From Saprospiraceae bacterium (GTDB taxonomy: Bacteria; Bacteroidota; Bacteroidia; Chitinophagales; Saprospiraceae), in contig JADKBO010000045.1 of NCBI GenBank assembly GCA_016715105.1, positions 1 to 45,112 on the forward strand: DNA of 45,112 nt, given 5' to 3'. Shown here in pieces: positions 23,164-32,269 of this stretch. How positions within the stretch are numbered: the stretch's first letter is position 1; each line of letters opens with the position of its first letter. The notes under the pieces were generated by a model. That model had not been told where the DNA came from. It saw nothing but the letters and a program-made list of their open reading frames with translations, and made no database searches. The translations under genes were made by a program, and so were the position numbers.

Positions 23164-23961
23164 CTATTCATTTAATTCATTCTTTGATATTTTCCTTTCT
23201 ATACTTTTATTTTTCACAAACGTTTTAAGGAATGGGCTTAGTTTTTTTATCTTTTCCTCCATCCAAATTCTTTGCATTTCCTTTACAAAACTAGAGTTAT
23301 AAAATGCTATAACTGCATTATTTGCATAAGAGATATCAATATCATTTTTGACCAATTCGCATAGAGCGTCTATTTCAATTTCGTTTGTTTCTTTTTTGTT
23401 TTTCAACCAATCTATTAGTCTATTTTGTCGAATTTGATCAGGATCAGAATCTTTACCAGATTTGAATTGAAGAAGATCTTCTTGAATTTGGTATTTATCA
23501 ATAATCCCAAGGTCAACCCAGTGTTGGTTATAGCCCAATAGTTCAATCTCCTTTATTGCATCTGATGCTGTTTTCCTCTCTTGAAATACTTGCCTTTGGA
23601 ACCAAATTGAGACTGAGGCATCGATTTGACTTTTTTGTTCATTAGTAAGTTTTGTGTTGTTTAAAAGAGCTAGTTTTACATTTTCATCCTCATCAACCTT
23701 TAGTCTGTTAAATATTTCTGAGTCGATTTTCCGTTTCCGAGCGACTTCACTTCTTATTTCTGGATTTGGGTCTTTAGATAGTTGATTAAGTATTTCAATT
23801 GGTATTGTTTTGTTATATATAACCCATTGCTTAAGTTCTGGATATTTAATTATTACTTCTTTCCAAGTTTCAATAGATGCCTCTTCAACACCAGCTCTAT
23901 GTTGTTCATCAAGATTTTTGCTTGACCTCAGTTTATTGAATTCTTCTGCAGTGTTTATCAT
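23164..23961 (-). CDS. HEAT-like repeat protein
   Basis: A 265-residue all-helical protein. Conserved start MINTAEEFNKLRSSKNLDEQHRAG, then leucine-rich-variant/HEAT-type repeats: EEASIETWKEVIIKYPELKQWVIYNK, IPIEILNQLSKDPNPEIRSEVARKRK, IDSEIFNRLKVDEDENVKLALLNN (about residues 25-105), each ending in a variant of NxxxxxR/A. The C-terminal half (AIKEIELLGYNQHWVDLGII onwards) is helical and not recognised. Such proteins act as scaffolds; the partner is not evident. Confidence 0.7.
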   Translation of the reverse strand: MINTAEEFNKLRSSKNLDEQHRAGVEEASIETWKEVIIKYPELKQWVIYNKTIPIEILNQLSKDPNPEIRSEVARKRKIDSEIFNRLKVDEDENVKLALLNNTKLTNEQKSQIDASVSIWFQRQVFQERKTASDAIKEIELLGYNQHWVDLGIIDKYQIQEDLLQFKSGKDSDPDQIRQNRLIDWLKNKKETNEIEIDALCELVKNDIDISYANNAVIAFYNSSFVKEMQRIWMEEKIKKLSPFLKTFVKNKSIERKISKNELNE

Positions 23962-24089
23962 TTTAAAATCTTCTTAATCGATGATATGAGACATACTTCA
24001 AAATAGCCACTCTAACTTCATCATCACATTTACGCTATACTTTTAGTTTTAGTGTTTTAATTATCCCCATTGCCTGGCATTTCCTCCGT

Positions 24090-24656
24090 TCACTTTTCAT
24101 GCTCTCCAAATATCTGAATAATTATCCACATGTAATATTTCGAATTTGTAATGCATGTCATTATTGATTCACATTTCAAGTTGTCATTTTTATAAGAATC
24201 ATCCTCGTAGATGATCCAATTGGCTTTCCTATTGTTGAAGGTGGAGATTCCTGATTCTTTAATTCTATTTTGTTCATTTTTTGCAATTTTTTGATATACA
24301 GTTTCAAACTCAACGTCATAGTCTAAGGATTCATATACTTCGGCAAATGTTAGCGAAATGGTTTGAAAGCTATTGTACTTAATGTCAAATTCTTCGTCCG
24401 TCAATTCCACGTTATTTGTCGTGTCAAGTTTTTCAGTCAGAACATAGGTGGTGTCAGTTCCGGAATGCTTGATCACAATTTCCCAATTTAAAGGGATGCT
24501 CATTTGAAACGCTGAGCATTCAAGGAATTTACTTTCATTAATGCCAAAATCGAATTGAATGCATTCTACTTCAAAGATATGAACAAACTCCTTGTCCTTA
24601 TTGCCGCAGCTTGTTATCCATAGCATTAACAACATGTATGTTAAGAATCGATTCAA
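24090..24656 (-). CDS. Hypothetical lipoprotein
   Basis: A 188-residue protein with lipobox signal MNRFLTYMLLMLWITSC (Cys17). The mature part begins with an acidic, beta-rich stretch (IFEVECIQFDFGINESKF), then FQTISLTFAEVYESLDY and, at the C-terminus, ISTFNNRKANWIIYEDD, resembling the PsbP/Mog1-like fold. I do not assign a family. It lies between two well-separated genes on the same strand. Confidence 0.6.
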   Translation of the reverse strand: MNRFLTYMLLMLWITSCGNKDKEFVHIFEVECIQFDFGINESKFLECSAFQMSIPLNWEIVIKHSGTDTTYVLTEKLDTTNNVELTDEEFDIKYNSFQTISLTFAEVYESLDYDVEFETVYQKIAKNEQNRIKESGISTFNNRKANWIIYEDDSYKNDNLKCESIMTCITNSKYYMWIIIQIFGEHEK

Positions 24657-24752
24657 TATCTTATGGTTTTTGGTTAATGATGACAGTCAAAAATTAGAGG
24701 AGGATCGATGATGGAGATCTTACTTCTTATCTATTGTTAGACTCTATTTACT

Positions 24753-26408
24753 TTATTCTTGGAAGGTATTTAATTTCCTTATTGTTAAATTTGCGTTTGA
24801 AATATTTTGAATAGAACCATCGGGCCAAATTATTTTTAGACTTAATCCAGAATTAGTTGAAAGTTGCCCAATTCCGAAAGTTTGTATAAATGAGTTTACA
24901 ATACCATAACTTTCTCCCGCTCTGATTTCTCTTACCTGTGTCCCAAAAGATGAATGGGACAATTCAAGCTTCGCACCTATGCAATCTAAATTAGATGTTG
25001 TTCCTAATAATTTTACTTTCAAAAAATTATTAGAATTTTTACTATTTAGGAAAAGTCTATTTTTCCCATTTTTATACTCTGCATATATATCGGGAAATCC
25101 ATCATCGTTAAGGTCGCCTATTGCTGCACTTCTAAATGTTTGTAAAGATTGTTCTTGTTGAAGAGTTTCTGAGAGTAAAAATGAACCAATTTTATCAAAA
25201 GATATAGATGGTGTAGGTGAATTAAGGTTTGATGAAGTATTTTTATATAAGGACGCTTCTAAATTTGCTGTTACTAAAATATCGACTAGACCATCATTAT
25301 CGAAATCTTCAAAAAACGTTTGATATGGATTGCTGATTCCAGTAATTGGAACACTTAGACTATTGGAAATATCAGTAAACCAATTTGGAGATAGATCATT
25401 TCGAAGAAGATTTGCATCCTGATTATCATGGTTAATTACTATACAATCTAAATCTGCATCGTTATCAAAATCTCCGAAATCCGCTGCCCAAGATTGAGCA
25501 TTTAAATCTAAGTTAAAAAAAGCGGCACTTTCAATATACTTATTTTGTGCTTGATCATATTTATACAATTGGTTGATTCTACAACTACTGGCAGGATCTA
25601 TAACTCCTCCTCTGCATTTCGATATATAAACTTCACTAATGCCATCATTATCAATATCAGACCAAACTGTGCCATAATTCCCAGAATTTGGATCATAATA
25701 ATTTGCAACGCCAAGGCTAGGGCAAAAAGTTGGATTCGAAGCAAAATTAAATATTTGAGTATTTATTTCAAGTTTATTTGTTGATTGTGAGAATGTTAGT
25801 GCAGAGTTTTCGTGTATATCGTTTGCAGCAAATAAGTCCAAATTGCCATCGAAATTCATATCATGAAAATTAACTCCTTGTAAAACAAACTCTCGAAAAA
25901 AATCTTGAGTTGGAAGGATTTCTACAGAGGGCTGCGCTCCAGATATATCTATGATTCTTACCCAATCCCCCGCTCCTCCAATGATTATTTCTTTTGAGCC
26001 ATTATTATCTATATCTCCTATTGTCATTCCTTTGGGCAGTGGTAAATCATCTATAATTTTTTTTATGGTAAATGGGATAAAGGCTGGAGTAATAGGACCA
26101 GTTGGATTATATGGGACTTTCACCATTTTTTGTTGATATGCTATAAACAATTGGGCAGGTATGGCAAAGTAAGATCTATTATTCGTTACATATTTCTTAC
26201 AAACTTCAGGATCATGATTAAAAAAAATGATGTCGTCCAGATCATTGCCATCAATATCTACAACCCCAACAACAAATTCACTATTTGGAGCTGGAGGCTG
26301 AAATAGATATCTATATAGAGTTGAATTTGTTCCATCATGGAAACTAATTTGAGCTGTCAAATGGATTGCGCATAAGAAGATGATGGTAATGAATAAAGCT
26401 AGTTTCAT
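24753..26408 (-). CDS. CRTAC1-like secreted FG-GAP/VCBS repeat protein (ASPIC/UnbV C-terminus)
   Basis: A 551-residue secreted protein (signal peptide ending CAIHLTAQ). Several FG-GAP/VCBS repeats with calcium-binding DxDxDGxxD-type loops are seen: GVVDIDGNDLDDIIFF, MTIGDIDNNGSKEIIIGG, DMNFDGNLDLFAANDI, WSDIDNDGISEVYISK, DFGDFDNDADLDCIVIN, FEDFDNDGLVDILVTAN and AIGDLNDDGFPDIYAEY. The C-terminal domain REIRAGESYGIVNSF then SLKIIWPDGSIQNISN is ASPIC/UnbV. The full CRTAC1 fold is a seven-blade propeller. A cell-surface or extracellular binding role is likely. R2 sits 177 bp upstream. Confidence 0.9.
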   Translation of the reverse strand: MKLALFITIIFLCAIHLTAQISFHDGTNSTLYRYLFQPPAPNSEFVVGVVDIDGNDLDDIIFFNHDPEVCKKYVTNNRSYFAIPAQLFIAYQQKMVKVPYNPTGPITPAFIPFTIKKIIDDLPLPKGMTIGDIDNNGSKEIIIGGAGDWVRIIDISGAQPSVEILPTQDFFREFVLQGVNFHDMNFDGNLDLFAANDIHENSALTFSQSTNKLEINTQIFNFASNPTFCPSLGVANYYDPNSGNYGTVWSDIDNDGISEVYISKCRGGVIDPASSCRINQLYKYDQAQNKYIESAAFFNLDLNAQSWAADFGDFDNDADLDCIVINHDNQDANLLRNDLSPNWFTDISNSLSVPITGISNPYQTFFEDFDNDGLVDILVTANLEASLYKNTSSNLNSPTPSISFDKIGSFLLSETLQQEQSLQTFRSAAIGDLNDDGFPDIYAEYKNGKNRLFLNSKNSNNFLKVKLLGTTSNLDCIGAKLELSHSSFGTQVREIRAGESYGIVNSFIQTFGIGQLSTNSGLSLKIIWPDGSIQNISNANLTIRKLNTFQE

Positions 26409-26584
26409 GATATAATTTTTAATTGTTAAATTGGTATTTTGAATTTAAGTATGGAATTTGTATTTCGTATGTTATCGAAAGCTGAATAGATAGAAAATTT
26501 GAGCTTGATCATATAGATTTCAAAATTCGTGTCTAACACAGTAATTTGCTGCAATCTCACAACTCTCACAATACCACATTTAAC

Positions 26585-26746
26585 TGATTATCAATAACAT
26601 ATTCGTCTATAACCGTTTAAATCCCCTAAACAAAACTTTCGCTATTTTACGTTTATAGACCTTTAAAAACAGAATAGAGCAGACAGGTATCGCTTGCTTT
26701 ACCAAATATAAGATTAGCTACTCATACTTTCTATGGTTTGTTGCTA
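26585..26746 (-). repeat. R element copy 2
   Basis: The best-preserved copy for the leader stem: on the plus strand GTCTATAACCG (26605-26615) is complementary, with one mismatch, to CGTTTATAGAC (26650-26660), enclosing a 34-nt loop. The TATATTTG box complement is at 26703-26710. It lies upstream of the CRTAC1-like gene and downstream of the split hydrolase gene. Confidence 0.85.
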
Positions 26747-26843
26747 TTATTTCGATTGTCTAATTCTTAAACTACGAGACTACCACAAGGAATATTCTAA
26801 ACTAATTGTTTCTTGAACTGCCTCGAAGCTATCGGGGGGCTTT

Positions 26844-26875
26844 ATTGCTCACGGCCGCCTACTCAATTGAGCAAT
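26844..26875 (-). repeat. Hairpin below the hydrolase gene
   Basis: Perfect 8-bp inverted repeat ATTGCTCA (26844-26851) and TGAGCAAT (26868-26875) with a GC-rich 16-nt loop, on the minus strand just after the hydrolase stop codon. A second GC-rich stretch, GCCCCCCGATAGCTTCGAGGC, follows. It may be a terminator or a cassette-boundary palindrome. Confidence 0.35.
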
Positions 26876-27869
26876 GGTTTTTCATTTTTTAGTTGATTTC
26901 TTTAATATATTCCCACATCATTTTACATACTTGGAATTTACCAACATCACCATGTGAATCTATCAGTTCGTCGCAATCCACCAATTCTAATTTTCCAGCA
27001 TTATAATTTTTATCTCTAATTCCATCAGAGTCCACTTGATTGAACTCAAAAGGATTACTATCAATATTTGAAATTTTTGTTTCACTTTTATCATCACCAA
27101 TGTACATTCCACCTCCAAAGAAACGAGCAGTATTCATAGCTGTATCTCCTTTACTCATGGTTCCAACAAATCTTTTACAGGAATCAGTTTGTGTGTAAAG
27201 ACCAAGATTTATCGATTTAAATCTACCATCTTCATTTAGATGTCGGTCAACAGGGTATGCACCCTGCAAAGCAAATATTAAATCTATTTCTTTACTCGTA
27301 TTAGATTTAACGAAGTAATCCTTTGAATATGCAGCTCTCGTAAGAATTCGTGCGCCAAAACTGTGTCCTATAAAAATTACAGGAATTGATTTAATTATTT
27401 TTTTTGATAAAAGTCCTTTCCAAATTAAATAATTGATATGTGTTAAGCCAAGTTCATCTGCATCATTTGCTTTGTTGGCCACATCTATCATATTTATTTT
27501 ACCCCAAAACGAAGGCCATGTTAATCCAATTATAAATGGTTTGAAATCTATTCCATCAGATTTAGCAAGTAGTTTCAAATTTTCAACCCATTCATTATAC
27601 TGAATTCTTGATGCATTTTGATGATTATTCCATCCTGTCGACATGACAAATAAATGTGTAAAACCTTTTTGGAGTTGGGTTTCTACATAATTGGAAACTA
27701 AGTCAAGATTGTTCTTAGTTGACTCATATAAATTGAAATAGTCAGAAGTGCCATAATCTATATCATAGATATTGTATGAAACAATACTTCGGAAGAAAAA
27801 AGATGAAAGAAATAAGATAAAAGATGAATGCGTTAATTAGCAGAGCCAATCTGAACAATCATCTAGCAC

Positions 27870-28340
27870 ATGATTATTCAACACGCATTCATCAAAGGCA
27901 ATTGCCTCATAGATGCAATTTTATTAAAAATGTCTGGTATTGGTGTAATTCAAAGTAGATTTATTTCTCATATCTTACTATTAATTCTAAGCATTAAGGG
28001 TAAGATCAATTTTCTTCAGTTAGAACGACATGGTTCTTACTCAGAGCGTAGTTACAGAAGTAACTTTTCGAAGGAGTTTGATTGGCTGGATTTCAACTCA
28101 AAGTTTGTTAGTGATCAATGCAGTGACGAACTTATAATTGGGTTTGACCCAAGTTTCATCAGTAAATCAGGAAAGTGTACACCTGGGCTTGGTTATTTTT
28201 ATTCAGGATGCAGCAGCAGATATGAAAAAGGTTTAGAGATAGGCTGTTATAGCGTAATTGATGTAAAGCAAAATACAGCTTATCATCTGTATGCAGCTCA
28301 ATCAAAAACACAACAAAAAAGAATAATGATAAAACGATGA
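27870..28340 (+). CDS. Transposase, N-terminal part of frameshifted copy
   Basis: The first 156 residues match the intact transposase at 6005, including the first catalytic Asp in IIGFDPSFISKSGK. The frame ends after QSKTQQKRIMIKR, where copy 1 reads on through PTRTDEGRTMMDQY; one base is missing in an A-rich stretch near 28310-28330. It cannot encode active transposase by itself. Type is listed as CDS because the frame is open, but it is part of a broken gene. Confidence 0.8.
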   Translation: MIIQHAFIKGNCLIDAILLKMSGIGVIQSRFISHILLLILSIKGKINFLQLERHGSYSERSYRSNFSKEFDWLDFNSKFVSDQCSDELIIGFDPSFISKSGKCTPGLGYFYSGCSSRYEKGLEIGCYSVIDVKQNTAYHLYAAQSKTQQKRIMIKR

Positions 28341-29101
28341 TGGGCCAATATATTGAACAATTTGAAGAATTGGCAAAGGATTTAAAAGCTATATCCCCTG
28401 TATTGGTAGCGGATGCGTACTTTAGTAAGTTTGAATATACACATTCTGTAGTTAGTCAAGGAATGGAATTTATATCAAGGCTACGAGTGGACGCTAACCT
28501 TAGATATCTTTATAATGGATCTCAAAAATCAGGAAGAGGGAGAAAAAAGAAATTTGCTGGCAAAGTGAATACTAAAAAAATTGATAAAAGGAGGGTTAAA
28601 CAAATGTATGAGGATGAGGAGATTCGTGTTTATAGTTTGATTGTTAATTCGGTGAATCTAAAAAGGAACATCTTGCTGGTTTGTGTGGAATATTTAAACA
28701 GTCTTGGGAATGTGACAAATATGTCAATGTATTTTTCAACAAATCTTGAAAGGGATGCGATGCAAGTGGTTAGATACTACAAAGCAAGATTTCAAATGGA
28801 ATTCAATTTCAGAGATGCTAAACAATTTACAGGTCTAACAAATTGCCAAGCAAGAGCTGAAGAAAAATTACATTTTCATTTCAATGCTACTTTGACAGCT
28901 GTAAACATAGGTAAGGGTATAGCAAGAAAAGGAATCGATAAAAATAGATCAATTCCAATTTCAATATGGGATGTAAAGACCGAATTATCAAACCATTTAT
29001 TGCTCAATTTTATTTTTTTAAAGTTCGGAATTGACCCTAACTTGCAAAAAAATAAATCGTCTATCAATGAAATATTGGATTTTGGCAAAATTGCGGCTTA
29101 A
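28337..29101 (+). CDS. Transposase, C-terminal part of frameshifted copy
   Basis: 254 residues matching the rest of the transposase, with the second catalytic Asp in VLVADAYFSK and the YREK signature YKARFQMEFNFRDAK with its Glu. It overlaps the N-terminal part by 4 bp (28337-28340). A -1/+1 programmed shift is conceivable, as in some insertion sequences, but copy 1 has the same region in a single frame, so a mutation or sequencing error is more likely. Confidence 0.8.
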   Translation: MMGQYIEQFEELAKDLKAISPVLVADAYFSKFEYTHSVVSQGMEFISRLRVDANLRYLYNGSQKSGRGRKKKFAGKVNTKKIDKRRVKQMYEDEEIRVYSLIVNSVNLKRNILLVCVEYLNSLGNVTNMSMYFSTNLERDAMQVVRYYKARFQMEFNFRDAKQFTGLTNCQARAEEKLHFHFNATLTAVNIGKGIARKGIDKNRSIPISIWDVKTELSNHLLLNFIFLKFGIDPNLQKNKSSINEILDFGKIAA

Positions 29102-29544
29102 ATTACTTCCGAACCATTGTGAAAGGTTAACATCATTATTTTCAATATATAGAGAATGTGTTAGAACAAAGGTTTTGGGATGATTAAGAATTCTTTTAGT
29201 ATGTTTTAATTGATTATTCATTTTCTTACTTTCAAAATAATCAATTATATCTAGCTCATATACCTTTTCCTTCTCTTTGAACAATATTGGATCTTGTTTC
29301 TTGGACAACTTACTACTTTTAATTTTCTCAAATCCCAGAAGTACTCCATCAAATTTAATATCAAGTGTTTCATGCGTGTCTATGAATTGGTGAAATTTAC
29401 CCAGTAATCCACCTGTATCAAATGTGTTTTCATTTTTCATTTTGCTCATTATAATTGGTTTTTTTGTGTGATTGTTTTTTATTTTGCTTGTGCTCAACTC
29501 AGTCATATGCGACAATCCCCCAAATCCCCAAATCCACATTCATC

Positions 29545-29706
29545 TGATTATCAAAAATATATCCATCTATAACCGTTTAAATCCCTAAACAAAACTTTTC
29601 ATTATTTTACGTTTATAGACGTTTAAAAACAGATTTAAGCTGAAAAGTATCGCTTGCTTTTCCAAATATAAGATTTGCTACTCATACTTTCTATGGTTTG
29701 ATGGTA
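29545..29706 (-). repeat. R element copy 3
   Basis: Same block as R1 and R2 with a few point changes. The leader stem is GTCTATAAACG against GGTTATAGAT (one G-T pair). TATATTTG box complement at 29663-29670. It lies about 40 bp upstream of the first possible start of the hydrolase gene and downstream of the serine hydrolase gene, so it would form that gene's promoter and leader. Confidence 0.85.
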
Positions 29707-29858
29707 ATATTTTAAATGGCTTATCCTTGGAATATAAATTCACCTTAAAAAGCCTTTTTAAATCACAATGTATTTGTGTACTTCAGCGAAAGATTTCGGA
29801 ACTTTACAAGAGGCAAATAATAATGATGGGATTTTGCTCATGTTGATTTACCAAAATA

Positions 29859-30992
29859 TTAGCCATTTTTTTTCTTGAGTATTTTGACAATTCGGCTGTA
29901 AATGATTTCGGCTAAACTCCATTCATAACCATCAAAATTGGTTGTATTATTAAATTGAATAACAACCATGTCCATGTCTTTGTGGTATTTTGCAATACTC
30001 TGGTAACCGGGCAAAAGCCCAGTATGTTCATATTCGTAAATGGAGGAATAAATTTGCTGTTCACCAATATCAAAGACCGAACCATCGTTTAATGCCCTTA
30101 AAAATATACCTACATCTTCTGCTGTGGCCAGCATTAAGTCATTATTTTCATGTTTGAAATCAGTTTCATTGCCAACATAATAACCGCTCATTACATCCTC
30201 CATATTCACTTCACTAAGTGAGCCAAAAGTGTTTTTGAGTCCCAGTGGATCCAAAATTTCCTCCTTGATAAATTGTTGGTGTGCATAACCCAAAGTTTTA
30301 TCTAAAAGGTCCTCAATCAACATATAATTGGTATTTGAATAAGCATATTCTTTACCTGGTTCAAAGTTGGCTGGCAAATCCAATGCGTACTTTAGTGTTT
30401 CTTGCCTGCTTTTTGGAGGCTTTGTCCAATAATCGGGATGGTCAACAAAATTTGGAATGCCACTGCGGTGCTGCACCATCATCCTCAGCGTTATCCTGTC
30501 CGCATATTTAATGCTTTCTGCGAGTTCCGGAAAATATTCGGCAAGGGTTTTATCCAAAGACAAGCGCTTTTCTTTAACTAATTTTGTGGTTGCAACAGCA
30601 ATATATAACTTGGTAATACTTGCAATTTTGAATAATGCCTGTGGGTAAGCGGGTAATTTCTTTTTCCGGTCATGCCAACCTGCAGCATACAACTCCGGCG
30701 TTTTTCCTGCTTTGTCCACATAAACAATCATTCCATCAAGTCCATAAGTCATGGCTTCGTTGAGTTGTTCTTGTACCGTCTCTGGCAATGGCATGATCCA
30801 TGCTCTCACCAGAATCCATGGTACAAAGTATAAAGAGCCTATGCTGGCAGCAATAAATACAATTTTTAAAATTTGCTTTATCGGTTTGTTTTTCACACTA
30901 TGATTTATTTCGAAGAGATATACTAATAATGGTTCGGAAGAAAAAAGACGAAAGAGAAAAGACGAAAGAATGATGGCTTTTATTTCCTTCAT
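29859..30992 (-). CDS. Serine hydrolase, class C beta-lactamase-like, with element-derived N-terminus
   Basis: A membrane-anchored serine hydrolase (one hydrophobic helix, residues about 38-60). Catalytic motifs: S125-I-T-K128 (SxxK), Y218-S-N220 (YxN-type), and HTGLLPG near 325 in place of KTG. It probably acts on a peptide or ester in the periplasm rather than on beta-lactams. Codons 1-21 (ATG 30992; SSFLFRLFSSEP) come from an insertion-sequence end that has replaced the native start; a GTG at 30896 (VKNKPIKQ) is the probable older start. Confidence 0.85.
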   Translation of the reverse strand: MKEIKAIILSSFLFRLFSSEPLLVYLFEINHSVKNKPIKQILKIVFIAASIGSLYFVPWILVRAWIMPLPETVQEQLNEAMTYGLDGMIVYVDKAGKTPELYAAGWHDRKKKLPAYPQALFKIASITKLYIAVATTKLVKEKRLSLDKTLAEYFPELAESIKYADRITLRMMVQHRSGIPNFVDHPDYWTKPPKSRQETLKYALDLPANFEPGKEYAYSNTNYMLIEDLLDKTLGYAHQQFIKEEILDPLGLKNTFGSLSEVNMEDVMSGYYVGNETDFKHENNDLMLATAEDVGIFLRALNDGSVFDIGEQQIYSSIYEYEHTGLLPGYQSIAKYHKDMDMVVIQFNNTTNFDGYEWSLAEIIYSRIVKILKKKNG

Positions 30993-31245
30993 AGGTATCA
31001 GAACCCAGAGTTAAAGCCCATTTTAAATGACTAATACTGCCTGTTTCAATTCTTCATTAGTGCTTTAGAAAAAGTAACTTTTTTTGGTGAATTTATTATT
31101 TCAAAGTTCGGGAGTAAGGCTAAATTGAAAAAAAATAAAAATTATTTTTCCAACTAGGGTTAGTTTGATTGCATTTATTGAACTTTAGTCTTTCATCTTT
31201 CGTCTCTCGTCTAGAGAAGTATCTAAAATTACTTCCTAACCATTG
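30927..31245 (+). mobile_element. Deleted derivative of the insertion sequence (MITE-like), about 319 bp
   Basis: The left end, TAATGGTTCGGAAGAAAAAAG, and the right end, CTTCCTAACCATTG, match the ends of the two full elements. Internally 31083-31135 resembles the 3' part of the transposase gene (for example TTTCAAAGTTCGGGAG). Almost the whole coding region is gone. No target duplication is visible. Purine-rich direct repeats (GACGAAAGA) lie near the left end and their complements near the right. It covers the native 5' end of the serine hydrolase gene. Confidence 0.6.
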
Positions 31246-31271
31246 TTTCTGACCAATATTTGGTCTGGCGC

Positions 31272-32018
31272 TCAATAACAAATCCAAATATTTTCTTCAA
31301 TGTAGACACCCTCATCTTCTTCAAGCCGAATAAAAACGGGATTTAGTCCACCGTCCACGATATATGGACCTGAATGTTTGATCTCTTGACCCAAAATTCC
31401 CGCCCAATATTGCAAATCTCCTTTTATGGTCATTGAATGTGTGCACACCTTTATGATTTGAGCACCAGACTTAGTATGAGTACGAATCCAGGGATCATAT
31501 AAAATACCATCGGTTTTCAGATGCATGTATGCTTCCATTATCATAAATGGATGTTTGTGTTTGAATGTCGGTCTTATCGGAATAATCAGCTGATTGAATC
31601 CCGCTTCTTTCATCCTTTGTTTACCAAGCTCAATGAGCCATTTGCTGTACCCTTCACCTTGGTATTTTTTTCGCACAATGACTTGCAATCCGCCCAGTAA
31701 ATTGGGTGTTACATTGTTTTCATAATCATGTACTCCTTTTTCCAACATCCAATCCCATCCTTCATCGGGCAACTCAGATAAAGGCCGATCCCAAAAAAAG
31801 GGAATTGTGTTTATGCTGCCAATGAGATCTTCATTTTCATCAAGTAAAAGCAGCTGGAAATCAGGAAAGTATTTTTCCAGCTTTTCCCAATAGTTTTGTA
31901 TTGCTTGAGATTTAAAAATAATCTTTGGGAAAGCGGAAGTGATCGAATTTCGATATTGATCGATTTGAGCATCGTTCAATTGGGATAAATTACATTGTTT
32001 CAACAATTTGAAATTCAT
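31272..32018 (-). CDS. GNAT family N-acetyltransferase
   Basis: A 248-residue GNAT-like acetyltransferase. The acetyl-CoA-binding motif A is LQVIVRKKYQGEGYSKWLIELGKQRM (about residues 110-136), with the R/Q-x-x-G-x-G/A core QGEGYS. It probably acetylates an amino group on a small molecule or protein; the substrate cannot be named. The N-terminal half (SAFPKIIFKSQAIQNYW) is the acceptor side. The spacer upstream (32019-32269) is AT-rich and shows no gene. Confidence 0.75.
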   Translation of the reverse strand: MNFKLLKQCNLSQLNDAQIDQYRNSITSAFPKIIFKSQAIQNYWEKLEKYFPDFQLLLLDENEDLIGSINTIPFFWDRPLSELPDEGWDWMLEKGVHDYENNVTPNLLGGLQVIVRKKYQGEGYSKWLIELGKQRMKEAGFNQLIIPIRPTFKHKHPFMIMEAYMHLKTDGILYDPWIRTHTKSGAQIIKVCTHSMTIKGDLQYWAGILGQEIKHSGPYIVDGGLNPVFIRLEEDEGVYIEENIWICY

Positions 32019-32269
32019 TTAGTGAATCTAAGCATTCAAAAGTAGGCATTATCTTCAGTAAACAGCTAGGAGGCTGTTTTATTTTATAGGAAGTAGGAAA
32101 ACTTTTGTTTTGGATACTATAAAGAATTTGATGTAGATGAAAGACTTGGTATTGAAGAAACTGCCTGGTCTATTTCAAAGAATTATAGTAGGGTATAAAT
32201 CAGCCTAATTTACGTCATTTTTCAGCGAGTTTTGTTACACTATTTGTTCTTCCAATAACGCCTTCCAAA

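Larger units (their letters stand above)
27782..29119 (+). mobile_element. Insertion sequence copy 2 (same element as 5917-7255), 1338 bp
   Basis: Bounded by a perfect 5-bp duplication TGAAA (27777-27781 and 29120-29124) and inverted repeats CAATACTTCGGAAG and CTTCCGAACCATTG. It has many silent-looking differences from copy 1, so the two did not arise by a very recent event in this genome. Its transposase gene is broken by a frameshift, one base shorter than copy 1 between the codons after LYAAQSK and MMGQY. The start-codon-enclosing stems are retained. Confidence 0.9.
26889..29506 (-). pseudogene. Alpha/beta hydrolase gene interrupted by an insertion sequence
   Basis: The 5' part (29125-29506) encodes a 130-residue N-terminal region ending IENNDVNLS; the 3' part (26889-27776) continues YNIYDIDYGTSDYF and contains the hydrolase core, with the nucleophile motif GHSFGARIL (S95 of the part that begins at MSTGWNN). 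Deleting the element and one 5-bp duplication restores the frame (DVNLSYNIYDIDYG), giving about 420 residues. The start is uncertain: ATG codons at 29506, 29449 and 29440 all fit. A lipase/esterase-like function is likely for the intact form, though the substrate is unknown. Confidence 0.8.

Noticed and set aside
28337..28340. Programmed frameshift in transposase copy 2
   Set aside because: Copy 1 of the same element encodes the protein in a single frame, so a mutation or sequence error is the simpler reading.
29859..30992. Beta-lactamase conferring drug resistance
   Set aside because: The HTG in place of KTG and the membrane anchor fit the broad serine hydrolase group; resistance cannot be inferred.
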